NCBI GenBank assembly: GCA_019649035.1
Contig: BMAT01009191.1
Span: 163,809-197,730, forward strand
Direction of reading: 5' to 3'
From: Elysia marginata
Lineage: Eukaryota > Mollusca > Gastropoda > Plakobranchidae
DNA: 33,922 nt
Part shown: positions 1 to 10,390 of the stretch, in pieces
Position numbering within the stretch: the stretch's first letter is position 1
How the letters are laid out: every line of letters begins with the position of its first letter
Made by a program: the position numbers and the translations under genes
Notes under the pieces: model-generated
What the model was told of the DNA's origin: nothing
Database searches by the model: none
What the model saw: only the letters and a program-made list of their open reading frames with translations

Positions 1-272
1 CACAACTACCTCTTGAAGTCAAACCTTTCACTTCACAACAACTTTTCATGAAGACGGAAGTAAAGAAGCGGAAAAGAAAATAGTTCCTTATAAAAACAAT
101 GGATATTTATTTTTTGGTCGTGTTTTATTTTTGAATTTTTACCCTTTTACCAAAATATACAGCTCTTTTTAAAGGCATTTCAAACTCATGTGACGCTTTT
201 ATCGTAAGCGGTCTAGGAGAACTCACGGCAGCTTTTTTTTAATACTCATGCGCTCCTCATTTATAGATATAG
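1..272. other. AT-rich non-coding stretch
   Basis: I see no open frame, splice pair or RNA gene here. The sequence is AT-rich with T runs and leads into a TA microsatellite. Confidence 0.5.
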
Positions 273-294
273 ATATATATATATATATATATAT
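273..294. repeat. (AT)n microsatellite
   Basis: An uninterrupted AT dinucleotide tract of about 11 units, preceded by a degenerate TATAGATATAGAT lead-in. Confidence 0.9.
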
Positions 295-462
295 TCGTTC
301 CCAAGGTTTTATCAATTTTTCTTTGAAAATTACAACCAAATTTTTGTTAAATTTTTAACAAGTGGCTGATTGGAAATTTAACTTTGTAGCCTACTGGTTT
401 CTTTTTCAATTTTGATTTTATTCTCTTTGTGTCTTGAATATTTTTAACTTAACTTGTTCTTC

Positions 463-505
463 GTCTCTGCCTCTGTCTTTGTCTGTCTGCCTGTCTGTCC
501 GTCTG

Positions 506-572
<67 letters not shown>

Positions 573-582
573 ATCTTTCTCA
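463..582. repeat. (CTGT)n/(CT)n compound microsatellite
   Basis: An imperfect GTCT/CTGT repeat grades into a pure CT tract at about 524-566. The Leu/Ser-rich frame running through it (434-742) is a by-product of the repeat and is not annotated as a gene. Confidence 0.9.
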
Positions 583-844
583 TTTTCTCCTTTCCAATCT
601 CTCTAACCGCATTTCTCTCTATATATATAAGCTTTCCTTGTTTTCCCCGCTAGATATCAAAATCAAGTTTTTTTTCCTCTTTTTTAGAAAAGAGTCATCC
701 ATATTCTTTCTATATCCAGACATCATCATCTATTCCGCGTGAGAAGCATCAACTCACAGAGTGCTTACAGTCACAGGTGTTGCCATCACTGGCTGCTGCA
801 CGTGCACACAGCAATCAGCTAACTAAAAGCTCTGGTTTTACCAG

Positions 845-960
845 GTTCCGTGGACTGGATGTGACAGCCAAAAAATACCTGGGAGGAAAAAAAAGACCAG
901 TCAGATCTATTCCCTGTGTTTTTGCCAGGGGTATTTTCTTGAGGTCTTACCACACCACAG
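845..960 (+). CDS. candidate internal coding exon, unknown protein
   Basis: The segment is bounded by an acceptor (GGTTTTACCAG before 845) and a CAG|GTATTC donor after 960. It holds 116 bp: one nucleotide, 38 codons and one nucleotide. The open frame reads FRGLDVTAKKYLGGKKRP and continues through a Cys-Val-Phe-Ala-Arg stretch to a Tyr-His-Thr-Thr end. It is basic, has ordinary coding composition and is richer in GC than its flanks. Its outgoing phase (one nucleotide, G) fits the exon starting at 1894, giving a Val codon at the junction. The frame stays open upstream of 845, so the 5' boundary could be further left. I do not recognise the protein. Other possibilities are a mobile-element remnant or a chance frame. 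Confidence 0.35.
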
Positions 961-1055
961 GTATTCTAAAAGTGGCCATTGTTTTGTATGCAAACAAAAG
1001 ATTTATAACGCAATTGATTATTTAATGTAAAAAAAAACTTTTTGTTTTAAATTAT

Positions 1056-1079
1056 GATATATATATATATATATATATA
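1056..1079. repeat. (AT)n microsatellite
   Basis: A pure AT dinucleotide tract of about 12 units. Confidence 0.9.
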
Positions 1080-1893
1080 AGGCCTAAGATCTCGTTAATT
1101 TTTTCGACTATTTTATTCTACGCGTTGCATTTTTTTCACATTTGATTTTTAAGGTAACAGTTTCGGAAATCTTAAAATATATGTTTAAAAGAAAGATGTG
1201 ATATTGAAAGGGTGATATTGGAGGCGTTTTTCTGTAAAAAAAAACATAGTTATGTACTGTCTTATATCTGTATTTAATAGGTTTGATCAGAGAACATTCG
1301 TGATAAGCTAATGCAGTTCGGAACGGTTCAGTCATTTTCTGAAAGCCATGCATGCTATTAAAAAGATGGTCTTGGCTTTTAGCGTTGGTCACGCTGTTGA
1401 GCCAATTTAAGTCATTAACATGAAGAAAAAATAAAATATATTAAATGCAGCTTGACGAGTGCCAAGCCAGCTTGAGTAAATTATTAGCTAAGTGCCCCGT
1501 CATATTATGATTTTAACGTTCCAGACTGTAAAAAAAAGTCCTGTTGAATGAATAATGTCAACAAAATCGAAAGTCCCCCTGTGCGCTCTATCAGAGCACA
1601 AAGCACTATTTCCAGGTAGTCATTGCGGGTCTTGACTTGTGTCTTTGTCTGGTGATACGCATCAATACATGGGGTAGCTGAGAAATCCACTCACGCTGGG
1701 AAAAGCAATTCAGTTGTCTTGTTACCATTAGATGATTAGCGTAATAAAGCTTAAAAACACTGATGCTTTGTGGTGTTTTAATGCACTTTTAACTTTACCA
1801 GAATCGAAGAATTGTAAAGGAAATTGAAGTGAAACTTCTGGGTCTATGTTAGGGGATAAGGAAGAGCTGTCCGCCTCTCTTCTTCTCTTTCAG
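1080..1893. other. putative intron of the 0.8-2.0 kb model
   Basis: AT-rich sequence between the two exons of the plus-strand model. A GC-richer patch at about 1560-1690 has an open minus-strand frame (Ala-Thr-Pro-Cys-Ile-Asp onward), but its acceptor context is poor and I leave it unannotated. Confidence 0.3.
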
Positions 1894-1943
1894 TAAAACG
1901 TCAGTCAAAACTTTTTGACAAAAAGGACGGCCGCGGAAGCTAA
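1894..1943 (+). CDS. candidate 3'-terminal coding exon
   Basis: A strong acceptor with a long pyrimidine tract (CCGCCTCTCTTCTTCTCTTT then CAG) precedes 1894. The exon starts with two nucleotides (TA) that complete a codon begun by the G ending the 845-960 exon. Fifteen codons follow, reading KRQSKLFDKKDGRGS, then a TAA stop at 1941-1943. An AATAAA hexamer lies 37 bp later at 1980-1985. The tail is short and strongly basic. Phase agreement, a strong acceptor and a well-placed polyadenylation signal together support a gene 3' end, but the exon is very short and no homology was tested. Confidence 0.35.
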
Positions 1944-1979
1944 ATGGATAGACTGATAGAGGAGCCACATAGACAGACA

Positions 1980-1985
1980 AATAAA
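1980..1985 (+). promoter_or_regulatory. AATAAA polyadenylation hexamer
   Basis: A canonical AATAAA 37 bp after the TAA stop of the candidate terminal exon. Its placement is typical of a 3' UTR, but such hexamers are frequent by chance in AT-rich DNA. Confidence 0.3.
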
Positions 1986-3949
1986 TAGATTTTTATGGAT
2001 AGATTGATATTTTTTTGCCTAAAATAATAATTCATTTGGTTGCAATTTTTTTTAGGTATTCTATAATGCCTACGAAACAACACATATTTTTCAATGGGCA
2101 ATATCTTTAATTTTCATGAGTTTATGAGGCCCATTGAGCACTCACTATAATAATATTGCTCTCAAAACGTGTTTACTTTATGACACTGTCACGCTGAGCT
2201 CTGATTACCAAATGTTCATGATAATTATGGACATCTCGTTATAGCGGAGTGGTAGGCAACATTCTTTGTTGAAATGATTCGCTAGATTTCATAGTACGTG
2301 AGCCATCTGTGGAGGTACTCAGCGTGGAACCATATCGATTAATATTTTAAAGTAAATGCGCTTGGGACTATTATATTAAAAAGAAACAATAACTCTGTGA
2401 GTGACATCAATTAGCGAGCTGTTAAAACCATTGCAGCGTTTTAGACTCTCTACAATCTTCTTCACATCTTCATTCTCTTGCTTGTCATCCTCCACTCATT
2501 TCTCTGTCTTCATTTTCGTCTTTTTTCTATTTTTCTCTTTGTCTGTCATTCTTCCTCAATCTCATTATATATCACTCTCCCTCTTTTTTTCTCTTTTGAT
2601 AGTGATATCATATTAAAAACTAAAGACAACACGACAGATGAAGTTAACGTTGGGAGAAAGTTCTTTTTTTTTAATTGACAAGCAAATCAGGAATTGTCAG
2701 ATTAAATGTGATAGATAACTTACAAATGCAAAAGGAACAGTTGTAAGAATTATATTATAGGCTCTTCATCTGTAAGTGAAAAGCAGCGAATTTATCAATA
2801 CAATCATGATTGGAAAATTAAAGAAATTATGTACGACCATCACCAGCCAGAGTCAGCCCGCAGTTTCTTTTCTGATATAAATTAAGCGGTACACTAAGGA
2901 TACGACTGTCTTACGGATCATTCGTTCTTCGATATTCTCTTGATATGATTCATTATTCCTTTTTCTCTTTTTCCTTTTCTTGCTTTTCTCAATCTTCCAC
3001 TTCCTTTTAAACTTATTCTCTTTTCAGAATGAAGGTAAAAAAAACATCAATATCATCATAAACACAACTAATACGATTATTAACTTTATGGCTGTTTATG
3101 AATGTGTTTATTGTCTAGAACTGATACTGCCGATACCATCATGATTGGTCATAACCATACTTATCTATTACCATTGTAGTTATCACCAAAGATATAAATT
3201 TCCTAAACATTCATATCTGGATTCGTTTTTCCCTTCTTTTACTTGCTAAACATAAAAAACTCAAGTGATTTCGTAAAGGCTGTGTACAAAATGATTTATA
3301 TATATTTTTAGAATTATCAATTGTAAGAGCCTTTAGCCTAACTGTTTCCGGAAATATGCATCTGTGTAATGATAAGTCCCGCATTGAAATAAATAGCAAG
3401 CACAAGAGCGTCGACTTTAACAATTGTTTCCAACATTAAACTGTATCAAGCACACCGGCAGTTTTATTGGACTAATTGAATGTTACAAACTCGAAACAGT
3501 CATTTACGCAGTTACAATTATTAGTCTAGTACTTAGTTTGCTTATTTATCACTAATGTTTGAATATCTCGCACCATTCTTCCTCATTTTTCGACGATCAC
3601 ATCTTTTTGCTATGCTGGATGACGGTGTTGTGGGCACGGAATGACATTTTTTATTGGGATTATTATTTTTTTTTACTCTGACGACGTAGTCTAGAAGTAA
3701 ACACCTCCCTCTTAAATCAAGAAACATTTAGTCTTTGGCAAATCCTATTTCCTTTGTACATGTATGTCCTCACTTCTCGCCTTTACATTCAAACCGATGA
3801 TTAATAATTGAATGGGAACTTCCTCTCTTTCTCTTCTTCTTACTTCTCCCACCCCTTTTCCGTCTCTCCACCCTTCATCCCTCAACCTCCTCACTCTCTA
3901 TCTCTTTTTCATCTCTCGGACTCTCTTTTAGTCTAATTTCTTTTAACAG
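1986..3949. other. AT-rich interval with pyrimidine-rich tracts
   Basis: Two strongly pyrimidine-biased plus-strand stretches (about 2450-2600 and 3815-3948) are separated by AT-rich sequence. The second is the polypyrimidine run-up to the exon at 3950. An acceptor-like CTCTTTTCAG at about 3018-3027 opens a 40-codon frame of low-complexity Asn/Ile composition, which I do not trust. No gene is supported. Confidence 0.4.
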
Positions 3950-4196
3950 GCTACTGCTACGTATCACATCAATTGACGACCCACCTCCGTGTAATAAAAT
4001 CCATCTCTCTGACCATGTGCTGATCATCTATTCGCTCCGCAATGTGTTCCTACCCAATATCATTATCCGCTCGCCCCTCCCAGATCAGCCCCACTACATC
4101 GTCCCCTCTACGACATATCCTAGCTACTCAGGGATCTCCTGGTACTGCTCAAGTGATGGCGACATCTCCATGTCCCCCTTCCCCTCCTTGGCGTGA
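3950..4196 (+). CDS. 3'-terminal coding exon, unknown protein
   Basis: A very strong acceptor (TTTAGTCTAATTTCTTTTAACAG) precedes 3950. The exon starts with one nucleotide (G) completing a split codon. It then has 81 open codons and a TGA stop at 4194-4196. The protein begins LLLRITSIDDPPPCNKIHLS and ends with a Ser/Tyr-rich tail (SWYCSSDGDISMSPFPSLA). The other two plus frames are interrupted. Composition is clearly GC-richer than the surroundings, with third positions favouring C. The exon has only one Met, near the end, so a search from ATG to stop misses it. Upstream exons should lie to its left and end with two nucleotides of a codon, but I did not identify them. Candidate AATAAA signals are at 4852 and 5317. 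I recognise no domain. Confidence 0.6.
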
Positions 4197-5400
4197 CGGT
4201 GTGTCACGTGTGACAGATTAAGTTGACATCTGGACTTTGAGAAGGTTGATGAGGCGCATCATCCACTACTATGGTGAACCGGACAGGGGAAGAGGAAGCG
4301 GCCGTGCGCCCGCTTGAGTGTGTGTGAGTGAGAGAAAGAAACGAGCAACAACGGCAGAGAGGGGGTGATTTAGAATGCGAAGAAGACGAGGTTTGGAGAT
4401 TATGCAACAAATCAATATATCTCTCTCGTGGTGTACATAAAATATAAACGAGAAAGTACGTGGTCAAATGGTAAAACGACCCACATTGCCGTTATAATTA
4501 TTTTTATCTACCATTCTATCTGATTCTGAAGGTTTTTGATTTGTGCAAGGACTTATTTTTAGTAATTAAACTTCACAACAGCAAAGCTATTCGAAATTTA
4601 GTTTATCAATTATTTTTAAGTGTAAAAATAATTATGCATACAAAAAATGTTCATGATTGCAAGCCAAATGTAGATCTACAGACCTATCAGAAACAGCGTA
4701 TGGTTCTGACAACATAAGCCTACATTGGGGTCTAGATGTCACAGTCAATTTCAGTTTTATATTTTAGAACAAAAATATACGTGTAATCTGTTTTCTTGAA
4801 CTGTTTAACGATGTACTGTATTATGATATTGACAGGAAGTAAACATCTAAGAATAAATTGAGTTGGAGGGTTTGTAAAGCAACTTCACCCTTTCTTTTTA
4901 TTGTGGCAAAATATATGCAATATCATTATTAAAAAGAACATGTCGTTGTTTGCGTTCTCTAGCCGTTTGCTAATGCTATCAGTCCGGCAAGGTCTTGCGC
5001 CTAACACCCCTTCCCAATCGGCCCACTCCATTTCTCTCTTTCCGTATTTTACCCAACACTCTACTTTCCACTTTTACCCTTGGCATTTCCACATTGGCCT
5101 TGATACATAATCTACAAATTTATACAGAAGCACAGCGGTAGTCATGCTTACCAAATGTCTTCATTCGTTGGCTAGAAACTGGTATTGAATGATCAAAGCC
5201 AAATAGAAAGTCAGAAACAAGTTAGAGCCCTTTTTGTTATCCTTCATCACCTAAATCTAGATCTTGTAGAGCCCTGAATACTATTGAAAGTAACCACTCA
5301 AGAGAATTAAATATCAAATAAAGTTGGGGTTTTTTTCGTAATTAATGTATGGTGTTTTATAGTCTCTATCATTTTGTCTCATTTAAGATACGTGTCTTTA
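4197..5400. other. putative 3' UTR and intergenic sequence
   Basis: This begins with a GC-rich patch that includes a CACGTG E-box inside an imperfect dyad (4202-4215). It then becomes AT-rich, with AATAAA at 4852-4857 and 5317-5322. No coding frame is supported. The 69-codon frame at 4901-5110 has no splice or composition support. Confidence 0.35.
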
Positions 5401-5428
5401 GCCAAAGGAAAGTAGTAGCATTTCATTG
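5401..5428 (+). repeat. left terminal inverted repeat
   Basis: Left 28-bp arm of the 687-bp element, directly after TA at 5399-5400. Confidence 0.75.
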
Positions 5429-6059
5429 GTCGGTATTTCCTACATCCTTTCTGGCACTTTTGTGAGATTTCGGGAACTTTTGCTCTAACTCGTTTTAATC
5501 TAATGTAAATCTATAATTTGTACTGTAATATGCCCTTATAGTTGGCCAGACTAAGATTTATTTACTTTTCTACGGGTTTTAAATATTGGCTAAATTGTAA
5601 TCGTCAATTTGTCTTCATTTGCACCATATACTTAAGAACTTTAGGTCTAAGTGATAAAGATTTAGATTTTTCGGATAATTAAATTGTGTTTCAATTTCGG
5701 CAATCGAGTTTTAGCAACGTTTACTACGAAGGTTTTTATTAGCGTAATCTTGTACAGTTACAATGCTAGAATATATCTAGCGAGAGGCTCAATTTACGGG
5801 CGATGATTTATATAACTACAAGATCAATATCTTCTATGAACATTTGCAAAAGACCGCAAGCTGTAACTAGTTTCATACTAACACCAAAGTAAATCTTTAG
5901 TAATTTTGATTTACAATGTAGATCAAGTCTGTATCTAGATCTACCCTGATCAAGATTACAAAATGATATGGTTTAGTATTAGGTAATTCTAAAGACATTT
6001 AATTTTTTATAACCCAAACAGCACTCCAAATGAAATCCGCCATAACTATTTCTACGGAA

Positions 6060-6087
6060 CAATGAAATGCTACTACTTTCCTATGGC
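6060..6087 (-). repeat. right terminal inverted repeat
   Basis: Right 28-bp arm, reverse complement of 5401-5428 with one mismatch, directly followed by TA. Confidence 0.75.
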
Positions 6088-6089
6088 TA

Positions 6090-7832
6090 TTGGCATTTCA
6101 TTTGAGATTTTTTTTTAAAATTAAAGATGTACAAGCATTTCATGAAAGCTTCCGCTGTCAAATAGTTTAAGATGTGAACACTTATAGATTCGAAATTTCA
6201 TACTCTCTTTATTTCAGTAAAAATTTCAGCACCTACAGTTTGTTATGCGCATGGTGCAAAACCTAGACCTTTTTAAGAACCTTTAAACCTAAAGAGTTGT
6301 ATGGATGTATCATTACTATCAAAGTGGGCTTCAAAAAGATTTAGAAACGCAACTAGCACTAAACTAGCGCTATCTTTGGGTAGCATGATTGTAACCTCAG
6401 AGAATAGTTGTTTTAGATTCAAATTTTTCAAATTTTTGCTCTTTGGAAAACATTCTCTCGATGTTATTGTCTTATGGTAACAGATAAAAGGATTTCAATA
6501 TTATGCTCTTCGTCAAAGCGCACATGGCTAGAATAATCAACTGCATAAATAAGCATTTAGTTGATTTTCTAACCAAAATTTGTCGATTTTTTTCAAATTC
6601 ACTTTTCAAAAATATCAAGCTGTATATCGATGTAATGTGTCTTAGAATGCCAGAGGATTGGTTTGGATGTTTTTAAAAGAGTTTATGGTTCCCATTATCC
6701 CTGGCTATAGCCCTTTGTTAAGTTTGGAGCTCACCATTTTACCGAAGAATGAGCTTTAGGTTACAGGCTCTTGAATAGGGTGACACAGTCACTGCCTTTA
6801 CTGCTGGACCGCCACCTATCAAATGAACACAAGAAGAATAAGGTTAAACAAAAAAAAATTCCACAATGCAAAGATTGAAAACTTTATGTGCAAAACCATC
6901 ACCCAAGATACGAATACGAAGCTATCTTATTTGAGATAATAAACATTGTTCATAATTATAGAACGCAAAGAAGCAAATTCGTAGATGTAAGTTTCTTGGA
7001 CTAATAAATTTAAAAGCTTTAGTCCTTTTTGTTTTAAAGAAAAGGTTCTAGTTTTTATGAAGATCCAAAAACCATTCACAGGAAGCGTTATAGCCGTCAA
7101 AAAGGAAATATCTTACATATTTTCCAACTTAAGAACATAAACAAATGTAGTTCGCAATATCGCCTTCAGATCAAAAGTAGCTGATTACATGTAAACTCTT
7201 CTTTTATTCCAATGTAAAAAGGAACTTTTATTTTTTTACCAAAGTGGATGGTTTTCCAGCTCCTTACAGGGATGCTAGATTCTGGTAAAATCTGTTTGTT
7301 TAGATTTAATTGACCCAACAGCTTTCCTTTTTATATCCAGAATATAATGGTTCGCTTTTGTGTAGGAATGAAATTTTGTATTAATCATAACACACTGCGC
7401 CGAGTTCAAGTCTGTGGAAAGCACCGTCTCGTTTCTAAAAGGGCACCCATCTAAAGGGGCAGACTGATGTAACTTAACACGTTTGGTGTCTTGTGTATGC
7501 TCATCGGCCGATTATCTTTTTTTTTGGTTTGGCTAAAGATAAAAAGAAAAAAAAAACAACTTTAACATTTGACTTCTCTGTGAAAGAGATTAAGAATAGA
7601 AAAGCAGGTTTTGTTTGCCTATTCAAAAGCGCGAGAGAATAGCATAGATGATAAAGTGAAGATATTAGGTAGCAGTCTCCAGAAAGAGTTAGGCCTATCA
7701 GATTTTGACAAACGAGTCTGTTTGGGTCGGAGGATGACAACGGTGCGTAAAATTATCGCCTTTATTATGAGCGGGATGAAACGTGATAATCCATGCTGTT
7801 TATAATGTCTAAACTTAATCGAGCGTTTTCAG
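6090..7832. other. AT-rich interval without supported genes
   Basis: No splice pairs or balanced frames. A small perfect hairpin-like dyad (GGACTAA and TTAGTCC) lies near 7009-7025. A frame at 7611-7805 continues from AT-rich sequence into the candidate exon region but has no features of its own. Confidence 0.35.
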
Positions 7833-7994
7833 ACGCAGGGGCCAGGAGCTGGAGTGATGTTATAGGAAACGTGCTCGTTGAAAGATGTGACAAAAAGGCA
7901 GTACTCTTGCGTGTCTGCATTGTCTACATCTTTGAAAACTGTCGAGACACAGACTGTCATAAAAAGTATGCCGAAGTTAAATCTCTCTCTGATT
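7833..7994 (+). CDS. candidate internal coding exon, Cys-containing
   Basis: The 162-bp segment lies between a GAGCGTTTTCAG acceptor and a strong T|GTAAGTGG donor. It has two leading nucleotides, 53 codons and one trailing nucleotide. The frame reads AGARSWSDVIGNVLVERCDK, then a hydrophobic Leu/Val/Ile stretch and a Cys-Arg-Asp-Thr-Asp-Cys motif. The donor is good, the acceptor moderate. The opposite strand is also open here, so the strand is not certain. No partner exon was found: joining to the 14.1 kb patch would create a stop at the junction. Unrecognised protein. Confidence 0.3.
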
Positions 7995-9538
7995 GTAAGT
8001 GGTGGCCTATGTAGATTGGCTTGAAAAACAAATTTCCTTGAGGGTCTACACAATATTAAATGGTAGTAAACAAAATGCAGCGGGCCTCGTGAAGGGGCGT
8101 TGCAGTAATCTGGCCTCCTATTTATTGTTTTGGGAACATATGCGCCTAATTCAAATTTCTGTGTAATTTCAAATCATGAAAGACAATGGGGAATGATCAA
8201 CTGAAAAAAGTATCTATTTAACATATACAATTTGTGATTGGAAATGCATTACCTCTAAAACTGACTCTTTGTAATCACTTCGACTTGAAAATTCTTGAAA
8301 TTCTGTTGTTTTATATGTGCCTTAATGAAGTATTAAAATTATCTTAGTTTGTTTAACTCTCAAGTATTTAAGAGATGAAATTTATATGTCAGGTGAAAAG
8401 ACCAGTAAAGCATTCGTCATTATCAGGACAATGAAGACCAATCTAAACAGATAAAAAGAAACATTTTTTTTTATTTCAAAGAATATTTATACGAGCATAT
8501 AAAAGTAGAGACAAATAAGAATATTAGGTCAAAGGTAGGTGTGAACAGTAAAATGTGTTGAGTTGCTCTGTAATGTTTTGCCTTTCTTTAGATATCTAAA
8601 ATAAAAGTGAAGAGAAACTAGGTATTATTTGTCTCTTAGAATTACTTTATAATTACCTTTCCAGTATACATGAATATTAGACTACGATTACTGCCATAGT
8701 TTTACTTATGAGCGCTACAAGCAGCTAATATCGTCAAATCATGTTTAGGGTATCTTTAGTAAGAGTGCTTTAGCTCAGTTTTGTCAATCAATTTTGTAAT
8801 GCGGGCAGTTCTGCTTTCTTCAGAGCACATAGGTTACCTTTCTCCTCAAGACGGAGAAGAAATCAAAATAATATACACGTACACACTATAACATATATAC
8901 TATACACGTACACACTATAACATATTTTAACAAATATCTAATTATATCTCTCATTAGCCTTTTTCTATATCGAGGGGTATTTTACAAGGATAAATTAATC
9001 GACAGATTGCTTATGTTTAGGAAGCCACTTTTAGGAGCGTCAAAAATTCTGTTTCATCTCTCTAAATGCAGCAATCGGGTAATAACTTTTTAAGATATTG
9101 AATTATAATACTCTGTTGTAAGACAAAATAATGGGCAATGTTCTTGATTGTCATGCTAACTTAACTTTTATTTTTTTTCAATGTAGCGGGTGTCGTATCA
9201 CAACATTATTATCCGAAGTGTAACAAATATTGACGGCAAAAATAGAAGTCTTGGCTGTAAACAGAGAATTGAAGCTTCAAATGTCAGTCGCTTCTCACTA
9301 ATTTTGTTTCTATCTGTTTTTGATAGGGATTTATTAAATGGTTTGTTGTTTTTCTGTACGTGTGAGAACAGATAGACTTCTTTAAATTACCAAAATGTTT
9401 AAAACTTTAAGAGGTCATCTTATGTAACAGCACATGAGTCGTGTGTGGTCTTAGGGCGGTTTAGAGAAGAAAAAAAAATGATAACCTAGCTAAAATTTTA
9501 TAACGACGGGCTGACCTCTGGCTGGTCATTAGATTAGA
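7995..9538. other. AT-rich interval without supported genes
   Basis: Ordinary AT-rich sequence containing the 29-bp tandem duplication. A TTTATT at 9330-9335 reads as AATAAA on the minus strand, about 205 bp beyond the stop of the candidate minus-strand exon at 9539. Confidence 0.35.
8872..8925. repeat. 29-bp tandem duplication
   Basis: Two copies of a 29-bp unit beginning TATACACGTACACACTATAA start at 8872 and 8901. About 25 bases are identical before the second copy diverges. Confidence 0.8.
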
Positions 9539-9769
9539 TTACTTCCTGTACAGGGGAAAATAATCCATGGGAAGTTGACACCTTTCAGGAGAGTAGCTTC
9601 TCGTACCATCTCTCCATGCCTCGCACAAAACGTATTTCAGGAAAGCCTCGCTGCAGCCTAGTTCACATCTTGCCTCAGCTCTTTCCACTTTGTTTAGTTT
9701 TGAAACCTTAGATGGCCACCCTCGCTGATGGAGTCCCATCAACACGGCTGGATTATTTTGCGATGCCCA
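9539..9769 (-). CDS. candidate 3'-terminal coding exon (minus strand)
   Basis: Reading the minus strand, an acceptor (TATTTTGCGGGTCAG) precedes 9769. An open frame of 76 codons then runs to a TAA stop at 9541-9539. It begins WASQNNPAVLMGLHQRGWP, carries four cysteines in a central and C-terminal region (Cys-Glu-Leu-Gly-Cys, then a Cys before Glu-Ala-Trp and a Cys before Gln-Leu-Pro), and ends Phe-Pro-Leu-Tyr-Arg-Lys. It is GC-richer than its flanks and has a balanced composition. The frame stays open upstream to about 9817, so the acceptor choice is not forced. It is phase-compatible with the 40-bp exon at 10351-10390. Unrecognised; a mobile-element fragment is the main alternative. Confidence 0.4.
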   Translation of the reverse strand, partial: WASQNNPAVLMGLHQRGWPSKVSKLNKVERAEARCELGCSEAFLKYVLCEAWRDGTRSYSPERCQLPMDYFPLYRK

Positions 9770-10350
9770 CTGACCCGCAAAATAATTGTTCCGTTTTGAA
9801 GTGATTTCAATGGTTGCTTAAAACTGTACTCTTCCTCCGCTGGAATATTTAATAGGCATTACATTATGAAACTTTTTGTTTTTAAGTTTTTAGCTACTTT
9901 TTATGTTAATAGCAAACAAGATAAGTTACTGAATATTCATCTTGTAATTTGCATCTCACAAGGACTCAAGACCTGTCTACCTAGGGTTGACCTGCAAAAG
10001 TGAATACATGCATCAAAGTTACGAACTTTAGGGGTTAGAATAATTCGTTTTGTTTTACTTATACTAAAATACAAGTTAAGACAAAGGATTTCGTATAAAA
10101 TTTTACTCCTTGAAAGAAAACGTGAAAATATTTAAGCTTTGTTCAAAAGCAATGCCCAGACCACCACGGTGTTGCTGCATTGTATTTCTTTAACAAAATT
10201 GTAATAAACTGTGGAAGATTAAAATATTAAGTGTTAAAATATTTTTTTTTCCTTTCACAACAACTTTCCTTTAGTTGAAACGGTCTTTTATCCGAATCTT
10301 TACTATAAATGGTATTCAACTACATGGAAAGTCTTTGCCAAGTGACTTAC

Positions 10351-10390
10351 GGAATCGTTTGACTGAGTGTGGGGCGATGAAGGCGTAAGC
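10351..10390 (-). CDS. candidate 40-bp internal exon (minus strand)
   Basis: Minus-strand acceptor CCCAGATCTATCTATTTAG and donor TTCC|GTAAGTCAC flank a 40-bp segment. One frame reads LTPSSPHTQSNDS after a single leading nucleotide and ends in phase 0, which joins in frame to the exon at 9769. All three frames are open at this length, so support comes only from the splice signals and the phase match. Confidence 0.3.

Larger units (their letters stand above)
5401..6087. mobile_element. TA-flanked MITE-like element with 28-bp TIRs
   Basis: The left end starts GCCAAAGGAAAGTAGTAGCA and the right end is its reverse complement. The 28-bp termini (5401-5428 and 6060-6087) match at 27 of 28 positions; the one difference is A versus T at the sixth base. 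Both ends are directly flanked by TA (5399-5400 and 6088-6089), the target duplication expected of Tc1/mariner-superfamily insertions. The interior is about 630 bp, AT-rich, with no transposase-like frame, so the element is non-autonomous. Near identity of the arms suggests a fairly recent insertion or selection on the ends. The superfamily call is inference from the TA flanks only. Confidence 0.65.

Noticed and set aside
434-742. Ser/Leu-rich 102-codon plus frame
   Set aside because: Arises from the CT microsatellite.
3542-3727. Minus 61-codon frame with a basic, Ser/Thr/Pro tail
   Set aside because: The tail looks protein-like but there is no pyrimidine tract at any usable acceptor, and the first part is poly-Lys/Asn filler.
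4192-4220. E-box palindrome as a regulatory site
   Set aside because: A 6-bp E-box in an imperfect dyad just after a stop codon is too weak to call.
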